Shown: positions 1 through 10,578 of the stretch, piece after piece
Numbering within the stretch: the stretch's first letter is position 1
Layout of the letters: each line of letters opens with the position of its first letter
Assembly (NCBI RefSeq): GCF_029784135.1
Contig: NC_073746.1
Location: 75,011,542 to 75,075,541 of the forward strand
DNA: 64,000 nucleotides
Source: Toxorhynchites rutilus septentrionalis
Lineage: Eukaryota; Arthropoda; Insecta; Diptera; Culicidae
Reading direction: 5' to 3'
Position numbers and translations under genes: made by a program
Notes under the pieces: generated by a model
What the model was told of the DNA's origin: nothing
Seen by the model: the letters and a program-made list of their open reading frames with translations, nothing else
Database searches by the model: none

Positions 1-2
1 TT

Positions 3-779
3 AAAATCACTAGTCCCAACCTGGAGCAATACAAAATAATAGGATCATACCTGGAATCAAAAAAGCATGAGTTTTACACTCACGATACCCCGTCTGAAAA
101 ACCATTTAAGGTGGTGTTGCGAGGTCTTCCTGCTATTTAGTTGGAGGATATTAAAAAGGATCTGGAACAATCATACAATATTAATCCGTTGGCTGTATAT
201 CGGATGACTCGGCATAAAACACCAGACAATGGGTATTCCAATGTCTTGTACCTGATCCACTTAAAGAAAGGATCAGCCAATATAACTCGCCTGAGAGAAA
301 TCAGTGAGATCTTCAACATCTCGGTACAATGGGACCGATACAAACCTCAACATCGGGATGTAACGCAATGTTCGAATTGCCTTGGTTTCGGACATAGAAC
401 AAGATATTGTCACATGAAAACTCGTTGTGGCAAGTGTGCTGCTGACCACCTAACAAACACTTGCAGCCTTCCAGAAAAAGAACCTCGCAAGTGCGTTAAC
501 TGTGGCGAAAGTCACCAAGCCACCAGCCGTAGCTGCACAAAACGTGCGGATTTTAAACGTATCCGGAAGCAAGCTACTGATAAAACACAGAATAGGAAGA
601 AGGTTCCAGAGCTTACTGACAAAGAGTTCCCTCCAATGGTTTCTCGCACGATTCCTGTTCTTCCTCCTCTTCCACTTCCTACAGGTCGCCCCCAAACGGC
701 CTCTTCTAGCGAAAAGCCAAAAAAGGAGCAGCCGAGCTATAGTAAGGTTGCGGCTATTGGTTTACCACCTACACCATAA
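3..779 (+). pseudogene. ORF1 (gag-like nucleic-acid-binding protein) of Jockey-type LINE, partial
   Basis: The frame is open from the window edge and contains FKVVLRGLP, a typical Jockey gag segment, then an in-frame TAG at 138-140. It then continues uninterrupted to TAA at 777-779. Three zinc knuckles are visible: CSNC...H...C, CGKC...H...C and CVNC...H...C, roughly at 365-540. The tail is proline- and serine-rich. In this family ORF1 binds the element RNA and helps form the RNP; that is family knowledge. The real start lies left of the window, and the TTG at 141 is not a credible start because homology extends upstream of the stop. One stop makes this a pseudogene. Confidence 0.85.
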
Positions 780-921
780 CCTTCACCTCATTCTTCTTCT
801 ACTGAGGAGCTTTATAGCATGCAGGAACTTGCAACCCTGTTTCTTGAACTAGATCGACAGACTAGAAGTTGTCGCAACCAGCAGAAACAAGTGCAAGTCA
901 TGCTACACTTTTATTACAACC

Positions 922-2810
922 ATGGATCGGTCATCTATCAGGCTAATTAATTGGAATGCCTGCTCTCTCAAGAGTAAGGTCATCGAATTCACTGACTTCT
1001 TAGTGACAAACATCATCGACGTAGCTATCGTTACCGAGACGCATCTTAAACCGAATGTTAACCTTCGGGTTCCGAATTATCGTCTATTGAGAATGGATCG
1101 TACTAGTTCTGGTGGAGGAGGTGTTGCCCTAGCCATCAGAAATATCGATATCAGATATCGACTTTTGCCGTCCCTGAAACATCATCGAAGCTATAGGAGC
1201 GGAAATCACAACATCGATTGGGCCTATTATCGTGATTGCGGTCTAACCCAAACAGACGTCAAACAGAGATGGCTCGGCGTTGGTTCTTAAAAACGATATC
1301 ATCAAGCTAACACGAAGGCAGTCGAAATACGTCATCGGCGGGGACATCAATGCTCGACATCAGTCCTGGGGAAACCAAAGGAGGAATAAAAATGGAGTGA
1401 CTCTAAACGATGATCTACAGTGTGGGCACTACAGGATTCTTAGTCCAGCAACCCCCACTTGAATTTATCGTTCTGGAGTACATTCCATAATTGATTTCTT
1501 CATTACAAACATGGATCGCCACATCGGTGATCCTATTGCCCTTAACAAGTTGAGTTCGGATCACTTCCGGCTTCGATAGTATATTTAACATTGAGTTGAA
1601 ACATCTTAGTAACAACTTATATGAAATTATGACTTCTGTCTTCAACAGATGTCTATCACTTGGCTACTTCTCCTCGAGTTGGAAGTTGGCAAAAGTGATC
1701 CCGATACTAAAACCCGGAAAAGATCCTTCTTCTTCAAAGAGCTATCGACCAATTAGCCTTCTCCCAGCATTTTGATAGTATTCAAAAAAAAATTATATTA
1801 ACGCGCATTCTTGCTTTTGCAGATGAGCACAATATATTTTTGGATGAGCAGTTTGGATTCCGAAAAGGCCACTCTACCATTCACCAGCTTCGTAGAGTAT
1901 ACAATATAATCGTCAGTTTCAAAATCATCTGCCATGGCACTTCTTGATGTTGAAAAAGTATTTGATAATGTTTGGCATAATGGTCTCATTTACAAGCTTC
2001 AGAACTTTGGTTTTCCTACATACAAGCATTCAATGTTTCTATAAACAATATTTCGTCAGAGAAATTCATCGTGAAGGATCCATCTTGGGACCAATTCTTT
2101 TCAATATCTACACTTCAGATATTCCCGCTCTCCCATCAGATGGGAAACTGTCATTATTTGCAGATGACACTGCCATCATTTACAAGGGCAGAAGTATCAC
2201 AGAACTAAGATCTAAACTTCAAAGAGGATTAGACGCTTTGTCTGGATATTTCAATAATTGGAAAATATGCATAAAAGCAGCAAAGACACAATTCATATTG
2301 TTTCCCCACAAGAACACTCCAAAGCTTGTTCCTCCTCAAAATATGACAGTCAGTCTTAATGACAATAGTATTGAATGGTCTTCAGAAGTAGTGTATCTGG
2401 GTCTAACTTTCGATCGAAAGCTTACCTTCAGAGCACACATTGACAAAACAGACACAAGATGCAACATTTTAATCAGGTCATTGTATCCCCTGATCAATAG
2501 ATACTCTCGATTATCTCTAACGATTAAACTTGCAGTATATAAACAAATAATATTTCCAGTTATCGCATATGCGATGCCCGTTTGGGAGTGCTGTGCTCCA
2601 ACACACAAATTAAAACTTCAACGCATACAAAACAAAATTCTTCGTATTATTCTAAACTCTCCTCCCAGAACGCGAAATTCGGAGATACATCAGCTGGCCG
2701 GGATTAGAAGCTTGGATGAAATTATCAATAATAATTGCATGAAATTTGAACAGAGTTGCGCTCTCTCAATACACGGAATAATACAAAATCTGTATGATTA
2801 TGCTACCTGA
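922..2810 (+). pseudogene. ORF2 (AP endonuclease plus reverse transcriptase) of Jockey-type LINE, broken
   Basis: The first block (922 to about 1170) starts MDRSSIRLINWNACSLKSK and contains the ETHLK endonuclease motif. After a frameshift, GGDINARHQSWG (near 1340) is the central endonuclease motif. RT pieces follow: SSWKLAKVIPILKPGKDP near 1660-1720, SYRPISLLP near 1740-1770 and DEQFGFRKGHSTIHQL near 1840-1890. A longer open stretch reaches TGA at 2808-2810 and carries the FADDTAII catalytic box near 2155. At least three frameshifts or stops separate these blocks, and much of the sequence between endonuclease and RT is missing. This is the copying enzyme of the element, now inactive. Confidence 0.85.
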
Positions 2811-3237
2811 CTTTCTAGTCGTTACCTTTCAAGGTAACGGCTTTGGATTAGGGTAGATATATTTATTTCCAGTTAGATAAGTAGTTTAAGTTGGGACAAT
2901 GTAAATAATTTGGAGAGGGTATCTTATAAGTTAGATTTAGGTATAAAAAAAAGAGGTAACAAAAAAACTAGAATAGTTTAGGCATGATTTTACAATAGGA
3001 ATATGAAACAATCGGATAATGTGTATGATGAAAATCATTACAGAACTTGACATTGCAACTTAAAGATGTAGAACCCTAGGTTGATCACTTGAAATGTAGT
3101 ATTATATTATAATGTAATCCAAATTAAGAAATAAAAAGAATTTAAGTGAAAAAAAAAGCCGTAACGATCATTCTCATCCAAACCGTACACCACATCGTTT
3201 CGCATCACAACACATCAACAAACCAACCCAAGCAGCC

Positions 3238-3441
3238 ATGGCAAAGGAGGAAAAGTGAAGGGAAAGGCAAAATCCTGCTTGAACCGTGTTGGTCTGGAGT
3301 TCCCCGCAGGGGTAGCTAGGCCGAGCGCGTTAGTACCAGTGCACCAGTCCACCTAGCCGCCGTTATATAGTTCCGGCCGCCGAAGTGATCGAGTTGGCTG
3401 ACAAAGCTGCTCGCGACGATAAGAAACCCCGTATTCAGAAC
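3238..3441 (+). pseudogene. Histone H2A pseudogene (N-terminal two thirds)
   Basis: After the ATG at 3238 the translation in shifting frames reads GKGGKVKGKAKSCLNRVGLEFPAG, then APVHLAAV, then AAEVIELADKAARDDKKPRI. These follow the order of histone H2A from its N-terminal tail to the end of the histone fold. At least three frameshifts and an in-frame TAG break it. The C-terminal part (acidic patch and docking domain) is not found downstream. The 5' flank (3160-3237) is CA-rich, like a histone leader. The gene points towards the H2B relic at 4.2-4.6 kb. A processed copy is less likely, since a neighbouring histone gene and 3' stem-loops are preserved. Confidence 0.8.
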
Positions 3442-3672
3442 AGAACACACTCGGTTCGGTGGGCATCAAGACAACAACAGGCAGTTGCAGCGAGTTGCGA
3501 GTGGCAAACGCAAAAGCAAAACGGCAGCAGGTAGCAGAAGAAAAAAGTTTGTTCTTTATACAAACTGCTTTGGTGGCAAATCCAGAACAAGGCGGCATCG
3601 AAGGTGTTCGAAGTGGTTTTTTTCAAAACCACAATACTAAGTTTTCTAAATTGGAAACACACCATAAAACAC
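3442..3672 (+). other. Spacer between H2A relic and its stem-loop
   Basis: No coding homology was recognised. The sequence is A-rich and Lys/Arg-biased in translation. It presumably holds the decayed H2A C-terminus and 3' UTR. Confidence 0.4.
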
Positions 3673-3709
3673 GGCGCTTTTCAGGGCCATTAAACCTTCC
3701 AAAAAAGAG
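3673..3709 (+). terminator. Histone mRNA 3' stem-loop and downstream element (H2A side)
   Basis: GGCGCTTTTCAGGGCC at 3673-3688 matches the histone stem-loop GGCYCTTTTCAGRGCC except for one stem mismatch. It is followed at 3700-3709 by an A-rich AAAAAAGAG stretch in the position of the U7-binding histone downstream element. Confidence 0.75.
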
Positions 3710-4139
3710 TTTACGAAATACAGTTCGATGCTTTCTAAAACAATATCCAAAATAATAATAAAACACAAATTGATTTTTGCATAATTTGTTTGCCAGGATA
3801 TGATGAGTATGAGAATTTGGCAGTTGTTCTGAGCTTATTGATGGTTGGGGACTTTCCTGATTATTCAATTTTCACCAATTCTTAAATTGCTTCTAGATTG
3901 AAAGTACAGTAATTTACGATTAGCTCGACATTTAGCTAATTGGACGGACCTGTAATGCGACATATTTAGTTGGATATTTTTGTAAACATAGAGTTCGGGG
4001 TCCAAATTATGACCCAACATGTCCCAAGCTGTATGTGAAGAAATTTTCCAACTGTATATCCTGTGGCGAGTGGCAAACGCAATCGCTAAACAGGAAGGTT
4101 TAGCCGAACAAGATGGGGATATCGAGTGATAACAAAACA
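3710..4139. other. AT-rich spacer between the two histone relics
   Basis: No gene or clear repeat was recognised. A short phrase, GCGAGTGGCAAACGCAA, occurs near 4068 and, in slightly different form, near 3497. This hints at an old internal duplication. Confidence 0.35.
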
Positions 4140-4142
4140 ATA

Positions 4143-4184
4143 AACTCTTTAGATTAAAGATGATTTTGTAGTCCTGAAAAGGAC
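4143..4184 (-). terminator. Histone mRNA 3' stem-loop and downstream element (H2B side)
   Basis: On the minus strand GTCCTTTTCAGGAC (4171-4184) forms the four-base-pair core of a histone stem-loop. An AAAGAG downstream-element-like motif lies about 20 bases further on, near 4143-4155. It sits about 45 bp after the H2B stop codon, the usual place. Confidence 0.75.
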
Positions 4185-4228
4185 CCTTTTTAGGGTTTGT
4201 ATCCGAATCAGCAGTCGGAAAACGCTCT

Positions 4229-4601
4229 TTATTTGGAGCTGGTATACTTCTTCACCGCTTTGGTACCTTCGGAAACCGCATGCAAGTTCACCGGGCAGCA
4301 ACAGACTTATTGCGAGCTAAATTTCCCACGCCGAAATGGTTGACCGTTTATTGTAGTGGGTCAGACGCGAGGCTTCCGCTACGCGAGGCTTCCGCTACGA
4401 TACGCACAAAGTTGCATTGACGAAGCTCATGACGCTTCGATGAGAAACCGGTGTCGGAATGATCCTGAGTCAGCACCTCATGATGTAGATAGCATATGAT
4501 TCCTTCTATTTCTTCTTGTCGGTTTCCGAGATATTCTTCTGCGCCGTGCCGAACTTTTTGGCGGCTTTTCCACTATTACACTACTCTTCGGTGCCTTCGT
4601 G
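4229..4601 (-). pseudogene. Histone H2B pseudogene
   Basis: Read on the minus strand, the relic gives SGKAAKKFGTAQKN, then DKKK, a stop, KESYAIYIM, then a frameshifted region, AEASRLTHYNKRSTI, LLLPGELA and finally GTKAVKKYTSSK followed by TAA (4229-4231). This is the full order of histone H2B from its lysine-rich tail to its C-terminal helix. Several stops and frameshifts and a short tandem duplication (GCGAGGCTTCCGCTAC, near 4370-4400) show it is dead. It is convergent with the H2A relic, and each keeps its own 3' stem-loop, so the block is a decayed piece of a histone cluster rather than two retrocopies. Confidence 0.85.
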
Positions 4602-4679
4602 TTTGTTAGAAACAACTGCATGTGAATCCAACGAGCGAACAAATCGTAATGAATATGAATATGAATATGACCGTGACTT
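4602..4679. other. Short junction between histone relic and mariner relic
   Basis: Short AT-rich junction. GAATAT is repeated three times near 4652. No inverted repeat was identified. Confidence 0.3.
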
Positions 4680-5215
4680 GTGACGAAAAGTGAATACGGT
4701 ACGACAATCCTAAGCGTGAAAAAGCTTGGGTTAAGCCCGGTCAGCCATCAACATCAATCGCAAAACAGGATATTCATGGTTCCAAGCTTATGCTGCGTAT
4801 CTGGTGGGATCAGCTCAAAGTCGTTTACTATGAGCTACTCAAACCAAATTAAACTATCACAGGTGAGCGTTACCGACAACAATTGATGCGTTTGAGTCGT
4901 GCCCTGAAGGACAAGAGGCCGTAGAATACGCCGACAAGATGATTCTGCAACATAACAACGCTCGGCCCAATGTTGCAATTGGTGTCAATAAATTACCTGG
5001 AGAACGTCTAATAGGAAATCTTACCCTACCGATTACCATTTGTTCTGGTCGATGACACATGGCCTGGCTGAGCAGCGATTTTCCTCCAATGAGAAAACAG
5101 ACCAATTCGGCTGAGAGATGCTACCAACTAAACATAACCTCGATACGCCGATACTGACACTTTTCAAACGACCTCCGTACAGAAACAAGAACTTTGGTGA
5201 TCTCCACTGATGCCC
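4680..5215 (+). pseudogene. mariner transposase relic
   Basis: The translation in shifting frames gives WVKPGQPSTSIAKQDIHGSK, LMLRIWWDQLKVVYYELLKPN, a stop, then TITGERYRQQLMRLSRALKDKRP. A degraded form of the catalytic ILQHDNARPH motif follows near 4930-4965, then EILPYR (normally EVLPHPPYSPD) near 5010 and a MAHGLAEQ-like piece near 5060. This order is that of the C-terminal two thirds of a mariner transposase, the enzyme that cuts and pastes the element at TA sites. Multiple stops and indels make it non-functional. Its N-terminal DNA-binding domain was not found. Confidence 0.8.
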
Positions 5216-5547
5216 TGAATACACTATATGCTAAGTTTGCTGAATATTTCTCGCACACATGTTGCCCGTTAGAATCGAGTTGTCTCAGAGCCGTTGAAAT
5301 GTCCTTATCGATTATTTCTGGTGGCGAGTTGAAAATTTGCACGTACCGAAACTCTACGCTACTTCGACATGTACATTGATGTCTGAACAATCCTCATACT
5401 CAAATTCGTATTGCTTGTCTATGCCTCGTCGCGAAACCATTGAACCCATTCTCATTCAGAAACCTGATGTAGTACTCAATGCCATTCTCATCTTTATAGG
5501 AAAGTATTTATATAAAAACATATGATAACCCATATAGGGTAATATGT
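5216..5547. other. Unassigned sequence
   Basis: No gene or repeat was recognised apart from the end of the mariner decay. A small inverted repeat, ACCCATATAGGGT, lies at 5529-5541. Confidence 0.3.
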
Positions 5548-6986
5548 GTCGCCTAGTTGCAAAACCGGCCAACTCCAAAAATAAAAAAAATTACCGGAAG
5601 AACGATTTTCTGTAGCATCATGCCACCGGTTTTGCAGCACAGCATGATTTTCAAACGGGTGTTTTATAGGGAATTGATCGATATTGGTAAAAATGTATCT
5701 ATGGTCTAAAAAAACCGAAAAAATTATAGGAAGTTATTTTCAAGACACGACTGCATTGTTGACGTAGAACTACGCTATAATTTAATTTAAGTCGCTTGTT
5801 TATAACTGCGGATATTATTTTATAATACTACGAACATATTGAAATAACCATTCTACCGGTTTGGTCGCCCTGAAAAGATTTTTTTTATTGTAGAATCATT
5901 TCACGATAACTGTTTGATGATTCATTATTGTGCTCGCAGAACAATACATGCTCGAGATAAGCGCATCCTTAGTGGAGAAAGTTTTGCTACTGGCAACCGA
6001 AACCAAATCACATACAAAATTCCAGAACGACATTTACTTTCTTGGTGACTAAATAAACGAAATAAACTCTATCTGTCAATCAACTTCGAAAAGAGTAGCA
6101 CTGCTTCATTATGATCAAGATTAGTGCAAATGCAATCCTAGTTGAAAGCAGTTTTGCGACTGGCACGCGAACCCAAATAAATTAATAACTTATTATAACT
6201 CATTGAATAACTTGGCATTCCCCAAATAAGTTTTTGGTGCACAACCTTAACACCTGCTTCACCATAGCGTCAGTTCAATGCATTGATACAATGTCGAAGG
6301 CACCAACGAAGCCTTTATGATAACAGAAAACAAACAATGTTAACTGCTTGGATAAGGGCTGAATATTAGCCTCAGCAGAGATTCATTACTAACACCCTAG
6401 CGTAAATATTTCCCTCCCGCTATCTCCCCTTCTTGTTTATATTTATCATTACGGCTGCATTATTTGCAACACCAAACAATCGTCAATCATAGCACAAAAA
6501 ATAGGCGATTGTTGCATGGTTACAGGGCCAATGTACACGGGAGCAGCTATAAATGGGGTTTCAGCGTAGCGAAGATGCACTATTTTTACGCATGGGTTAT
6601 GAAGCACACACGTACGCATACAAGTATACATATATCGATGGCTTGAAGCAACTAAATATACACACACTTATCTCCGTTTTGCGCTCTTCTCAACAAAAGG
6701 CCTTACTGTTAATTTGCCAGTCTAGATTAGCTTAGCTGTCATCCTTTGTGAAGAGAGTTTTACTACCGTCCTGCGAAACCAAATCACAGACAAAATTCCA
6801 GAACATTTATTTTCTTGGTGAGCTGACGATAGCCTAGCTTGATGATTCCCCACACAATTGTGTAGCTCAGAACCGTAATGCAATGGCGTCAGTTTGATGC
6901 TATGATTACTATAATGAAAGACGTAGTTCTACGTCAAAACGAATTTCTCAAACTTGTGGAGTTGGCCGGTTTTGCAACTAGGCAAC
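5548..6986. mobile_element. Short TIR element split by a later insertion
   Basis: The left end (GCCTAGTTGCAAAACCGGCC from 5551) and the right end (the same sequence inverted, up to about 6983) form terminal inverted repeats of about 27 bp. ATATGT flanks both sides (5542-5547 and 6987-6992) as a likely target duplication. Removing the nested element at about 5737-6937 leaves only about 240 bp, so this was a MITE. Its superfamily was not identified. Confidence 0.65.
5737..6937 (-). mobile_element. Helentron/HINE-like element (palindromic-end family), nested
   Basis: On the minus strand it starts with the family 5' end TTTTGACGTAGAACTACGTC (6915-6934) and ends with the inverted copy CGTAGTTCTACGTCAA near 5759-5775, followed by the remains of the terminal hairpin. 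The interior (about 5960-6850) holds three diverged direct repeats built around GAAACCAAATCACATACAAA (near 6000, 6160 and 6775). The same interior occurs inverted at 54.7-55.6 kb and again at 57.6-58.4 kb. There is no coding capacity. Class assignment rests on architecture only. Confidence 0.6.
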
Positions 6987-7142
6987 ATATGTAATAGAAT
7001 GATGAAAAGCTTTCCATCTCGTCGTTGCATATCATACTTAGTGTGTCTGGAAGATCAAAATCATTCCTGTCACTATATATGAGGTATTGAATCCGTTATT
7101 AGTCCGTAAATGGTTGAAATCCGTTTCGGACTATGAAGAACA
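6987..7142. other. Short unassigned interval
   Basis: Between two palindromic-end elements. Nothing was recognised. Confidence 0.3.
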
Positions 7143-7646
7143 TAGGAGGGTGGTGCCGAAGACACAACCACATTATTGACGTAGGACCACGAAATTATGT
7201 CTGGCAAGAATGAACAACCAATTATTCCACATTTTCCGAACTTCTCAATTTACCTTTGACAACTCGAAAAAAAACAAGAATGTGTGCGTGTGATCATAGA
7301 GGGTAGAGTAGGGTAGAGGGAAGAAATATCGATTCGATGCTTCCGCAGAACAGAATTGTACTGTTTTGTAAACAACAGTTGTAAATCATGAGGATGCAGC
7401 TATCACGCAAATGGATGTATTAGAGAGAATACAAAAAGCGTGAACGGTTAATTTGTTACTCGTTATTGACAGAACGGAGAGGTAATCAAAGGAATAAACA
7501 GAATATGGGGCAATAGGAATACTTTCAATATTCGTTCATTCACACCATTTACGAACTATGGAACCATAATTAACATTATTGCAGTGAATCGTGTTTTGTG
7601 ATTTGGAACCTTTACTGAAAGACGTAGTCCTACGTCAAAAATAGCA
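7143..7646 (-). mobile_element. Helentron/HINE-like element, about 500 bp, apparently complete
   Basis: On the minus strand the 5' end TTTTTGACGTAGGACTACGTC-type sequence is at about 7622-7646. The inverted 3' copy (GTGGTCCTACGTCAA) is at 7180-7195, followed by a GTGTC...GGCAC hairpin-like segment and the family tail ACCCTCCTATG near 7143-7160. No ORF. The cargo differs from the other copies. Confidence 0.6.
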
Positions 7647-10301
7647 CACGATTCATCACAAAATAAGCAACACACTTGGTTGCAAAGTCATCGAATCGGT
7701 CTATTGTTTCGAGATTCCCGGGGTACAGAAAAGCTTGGCTGAAATGGTGTATATTGGTTGGAATATAGTTACTATCTTTGTTTATAAAACCAGCACCATA
7801 TCTTTTAATGTTTTGGTCAGGCGAAAAATATTCCAAAAACATAAACTTATAACTTATAAGCCTAGTTTCAAGATCGAATATAGTTTTTTACATAATTTAT
7901 TTATTTCGACCACTCTTTTTGCATTTCTAGAAACTGAAAAAAAAAATTAGTGTAGCTATGAAACAGAGTATAGATCAATAAACGTATCCAAGTATTACTT
8001 GTTATAAAGTCTTCCTCATTAATGACTCACCATTGTTCAAACAAGTAAAAACACCCCTGTGGAAAAATGTAGTCCGATCAATTATTGCGTAAATCAGGAA
8101 ATGAACGAATTCAAGGCATGATTAGCAGCAGTAATCGCCTGGTTTTCTCCGGGGAGAAGCCTATTTGAAAATAACAATCGCACGAAGAAAAGACCTGCTC
8201 GAACGCTGCTTTTATCTCTAATCATAAACGCTGATACGAAATTAGGATGATAATGTAAATTTCCAACCAGCCGATGCTTCATTCATCAAACTCAATATAA
8301 ATGCCCTTTTCCGCTTCGAACACAATTTGATTGCTCTTGTTTCTGCATTTAATGTGTAGCTTTGACCCGCCAAAACACAAAAAAATGACTCGTCATCGGC
8401 GCTTTCTTCGTCGTCACAGCGTCCCGCGCGATCGCAAGATTGTAGACTAGCTCGGGTCCCTAATTCCGAATGTTGTTGTCCGAACAGCCGGGCAGGATGT
8501 ATTAGATAACGGCCCAGTGGACCATCCCGCCTCAGGGCCCGAGAAAGTGGCCAATAATTCCCGATTTCACTTCCTCACTTGTCGTTCGCTAGTAATAAGC
8601 AAATTCAGCCGCAATCAGTGCGCGATCTTTCAAACATACCGTGCGCACCAGCTGGGGCGGAAGACTTTCAAGCCACGCCAAAATTCGATGCTAACGAGGC
8701 ATCACTGGCTGCCGCTGCAAGGTCTTCCAAGCCCGCTACAGAATTATGATATTATAAAAGTAGGATGTTGCCCCGAGTTTGATCTCTCTGCTTTCTGTTT
8801 TCGGAGAGATGCTGAATGGGGCGACGTGAGTGCTACCGGGATCAACAGAGTGGAGTGCAAAATGTGTACCCGCTGCTGTTAATGATGATTATGATTAAGG
8901 CTTTTTAGTTTTACATGGCATGTCACGCACCCGGTCGACGTGACTAACTCTGCCACCGACCGAAATGACGGTGCTTTGATATCCATAGTGATCCCTGTTT
9001 CGGCGGATACCTTGAACGACATTTAGCTACCCATAGGTTGAAACCAGCAGAACTCTGCAACCCCCTGGCTGGACCTAATATTCACCACATGCATGCTTTA
9101 ACCCTGCCAGATAGGATGTGGCACCGTTGTGATGTAGGTGCCGCCGCACTCAGTTGTATCATTAGCATTTCAGCCACTATTGAATGACCCATAATGGAGG
9201 AACGCGTGCACGCTTTCAGCCTCTCTTTCATTTTGAACGCCAAAAGCAGGAACTCCAATGAAGTAATACGATACTCTCCTTTTATCATCCTTCCAAATCA
9301 TAGGGTTTTATCGCATATTTACGCTTCCAGAGCTTTCTGGAATGCCGCCACCGCGCTTTTAACCAGGGCCCGTAACGGAGCTCCTACTGTTTTTCTGGAG
9401 TCGCTTTCAAAAGCACTCCAAACTCTTCCTGCATCACTAGAAATAATTGGTCACTTCGATTCATTTTAATTAGGTTTCCTACTGAAAACATTCACCGAAC
9501 TGCTGATCCACTAAAACAAACACTTTCCGGGTGATGAATGAGAGCTCGAAGTAACTACCGCCCTCGTGCCCATACCCGTTGAAAATATACTTCGAACAAC
9601 ATCCGATCAATTTGTCCCCCAAACCGCCGCCGTCGTCAACGGAGATGCCGTGTCCCATAATTTGGAGCCACAGCAAACAGGCATAGTATTAAGACGTTTT
9701 CTAGTTGCGTACTGTCAATAAAATGGGCTCGAGTGGAGATTCCCTCGGAGTAGTGATCAAATCAGGGAGGTACTATTATTACCGACGGACAACAACCTGG
9801 AAAGTGGCGATTTGACGTACCCAACCAGCACAAACAAACGAATGGCATTTCAATTATGCCAACCGGCCAAGACATCCCCAACCCCACCGACCCCGGCGTT
9901 GGACCCACGCCCTGGGGTGGGTGAGGGTGTCTGAATGAAACACTGCAAAAATTGAGGTTATGCTTATGCGTGTTATCTAATTTATGGCTTTATTCGCTTC
10001 TTTCAAAGCCCCGCTGGTGTGGCTAAACAAACAACCGATCAGCGCCGGCGAATCAGTGCGGTGGAAATAGGGACACCAGTGCGCAATTGGACGCAGTCAG
10101 GCAACACCAGAAGCCCCCAGGATATGACGATCGGCGGGCCCCGGCCAGCCAGCCGCAGTCTGAGTCATAGTCTCCGGTAAGATCATTGGGAAGTTAGATC
10201 GAACTCTGTACTCGCGCACTTTGTTGTTGTATCGGGGGAGGCTACAGTTGGCGCCTGTTTACATGATCCTGAGTGAAATATACATCATTCTAAATCTAGT
10301 T
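7647..10301. other. Low-copy-looking sequence, no gene recognised
   Basis: The composition becomes less AT-rich from about 8100, with ordinary complexity, and no repeat family from elsewhere in the window recurs here. Open frames (for example 8517-8882, 121 codons) show no recognisable domain, and I do not call them genes. A G/C-rich stretch with runs of CCCC and GGGTGGGTG lies at 9885-9930. It could be host intronic or intergenic DNA. Confidence 0.4.
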
Positions 10302-10578
10302 TTGACGTAGGATTCCGTCTCTCGGGAACATATTGGGGCACAAATCGAAAATCGAAAATCGAGCACATCGTGAAAATTGCCCAATTTCAAACGCTTACTG
10401 TTCAGTCATTTCATGATGGATTGATGAAATTTTTGCGTCAATTGATTTCGGCACTCCATAACAATTTTTTACATTGAATAAAATAATATATGTCATGAAA
10501 CTAACCATCGAAAAATTGAAAAATCTCAACCCTTATCCTAACTGAAATACCCACTTCTGAGTGGTCGAAATTGACTAC

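Larger units (their letters stand above)
1..3158 (+). mobile_element. Decayed Jockey-type non-LTR retrotransposon, cut by the left window edge
   Basis: Two consecutive coding relics, a gag-like ORF1 with zinc knuckles and an endonuclease/reverse-transcriptase ORF2, are followed by about 340 bp of AT-rich 3' sequence that ends in an A run near 3148-3158. This order and the A-tail fit a Jockey-clade LINE. The reading frames hold several stops and frameshifts, so the copy is dead. It lies directly upstream of the histone pseudogene block. No left target duplication can be seen because the element runs off the window. Confidence 0.85.

Noticed and set aside
3238..3441. Functional histone H2A gene
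   Set aside because: Frameshifts, a stop and loss of the C-terminus show it is a pseudogene.
5548..6986. Treating the whole block as one 1.4-kb transposon
   Set aside because: The palindromic-end family termini inside (about 5737 and 6937) show a second element nested in a much smaller TIR element.
8517..8882. 121-codon frame on the plus strand
   Set aside because: No domain or codon pattern supports it, and the region looks non-coding.
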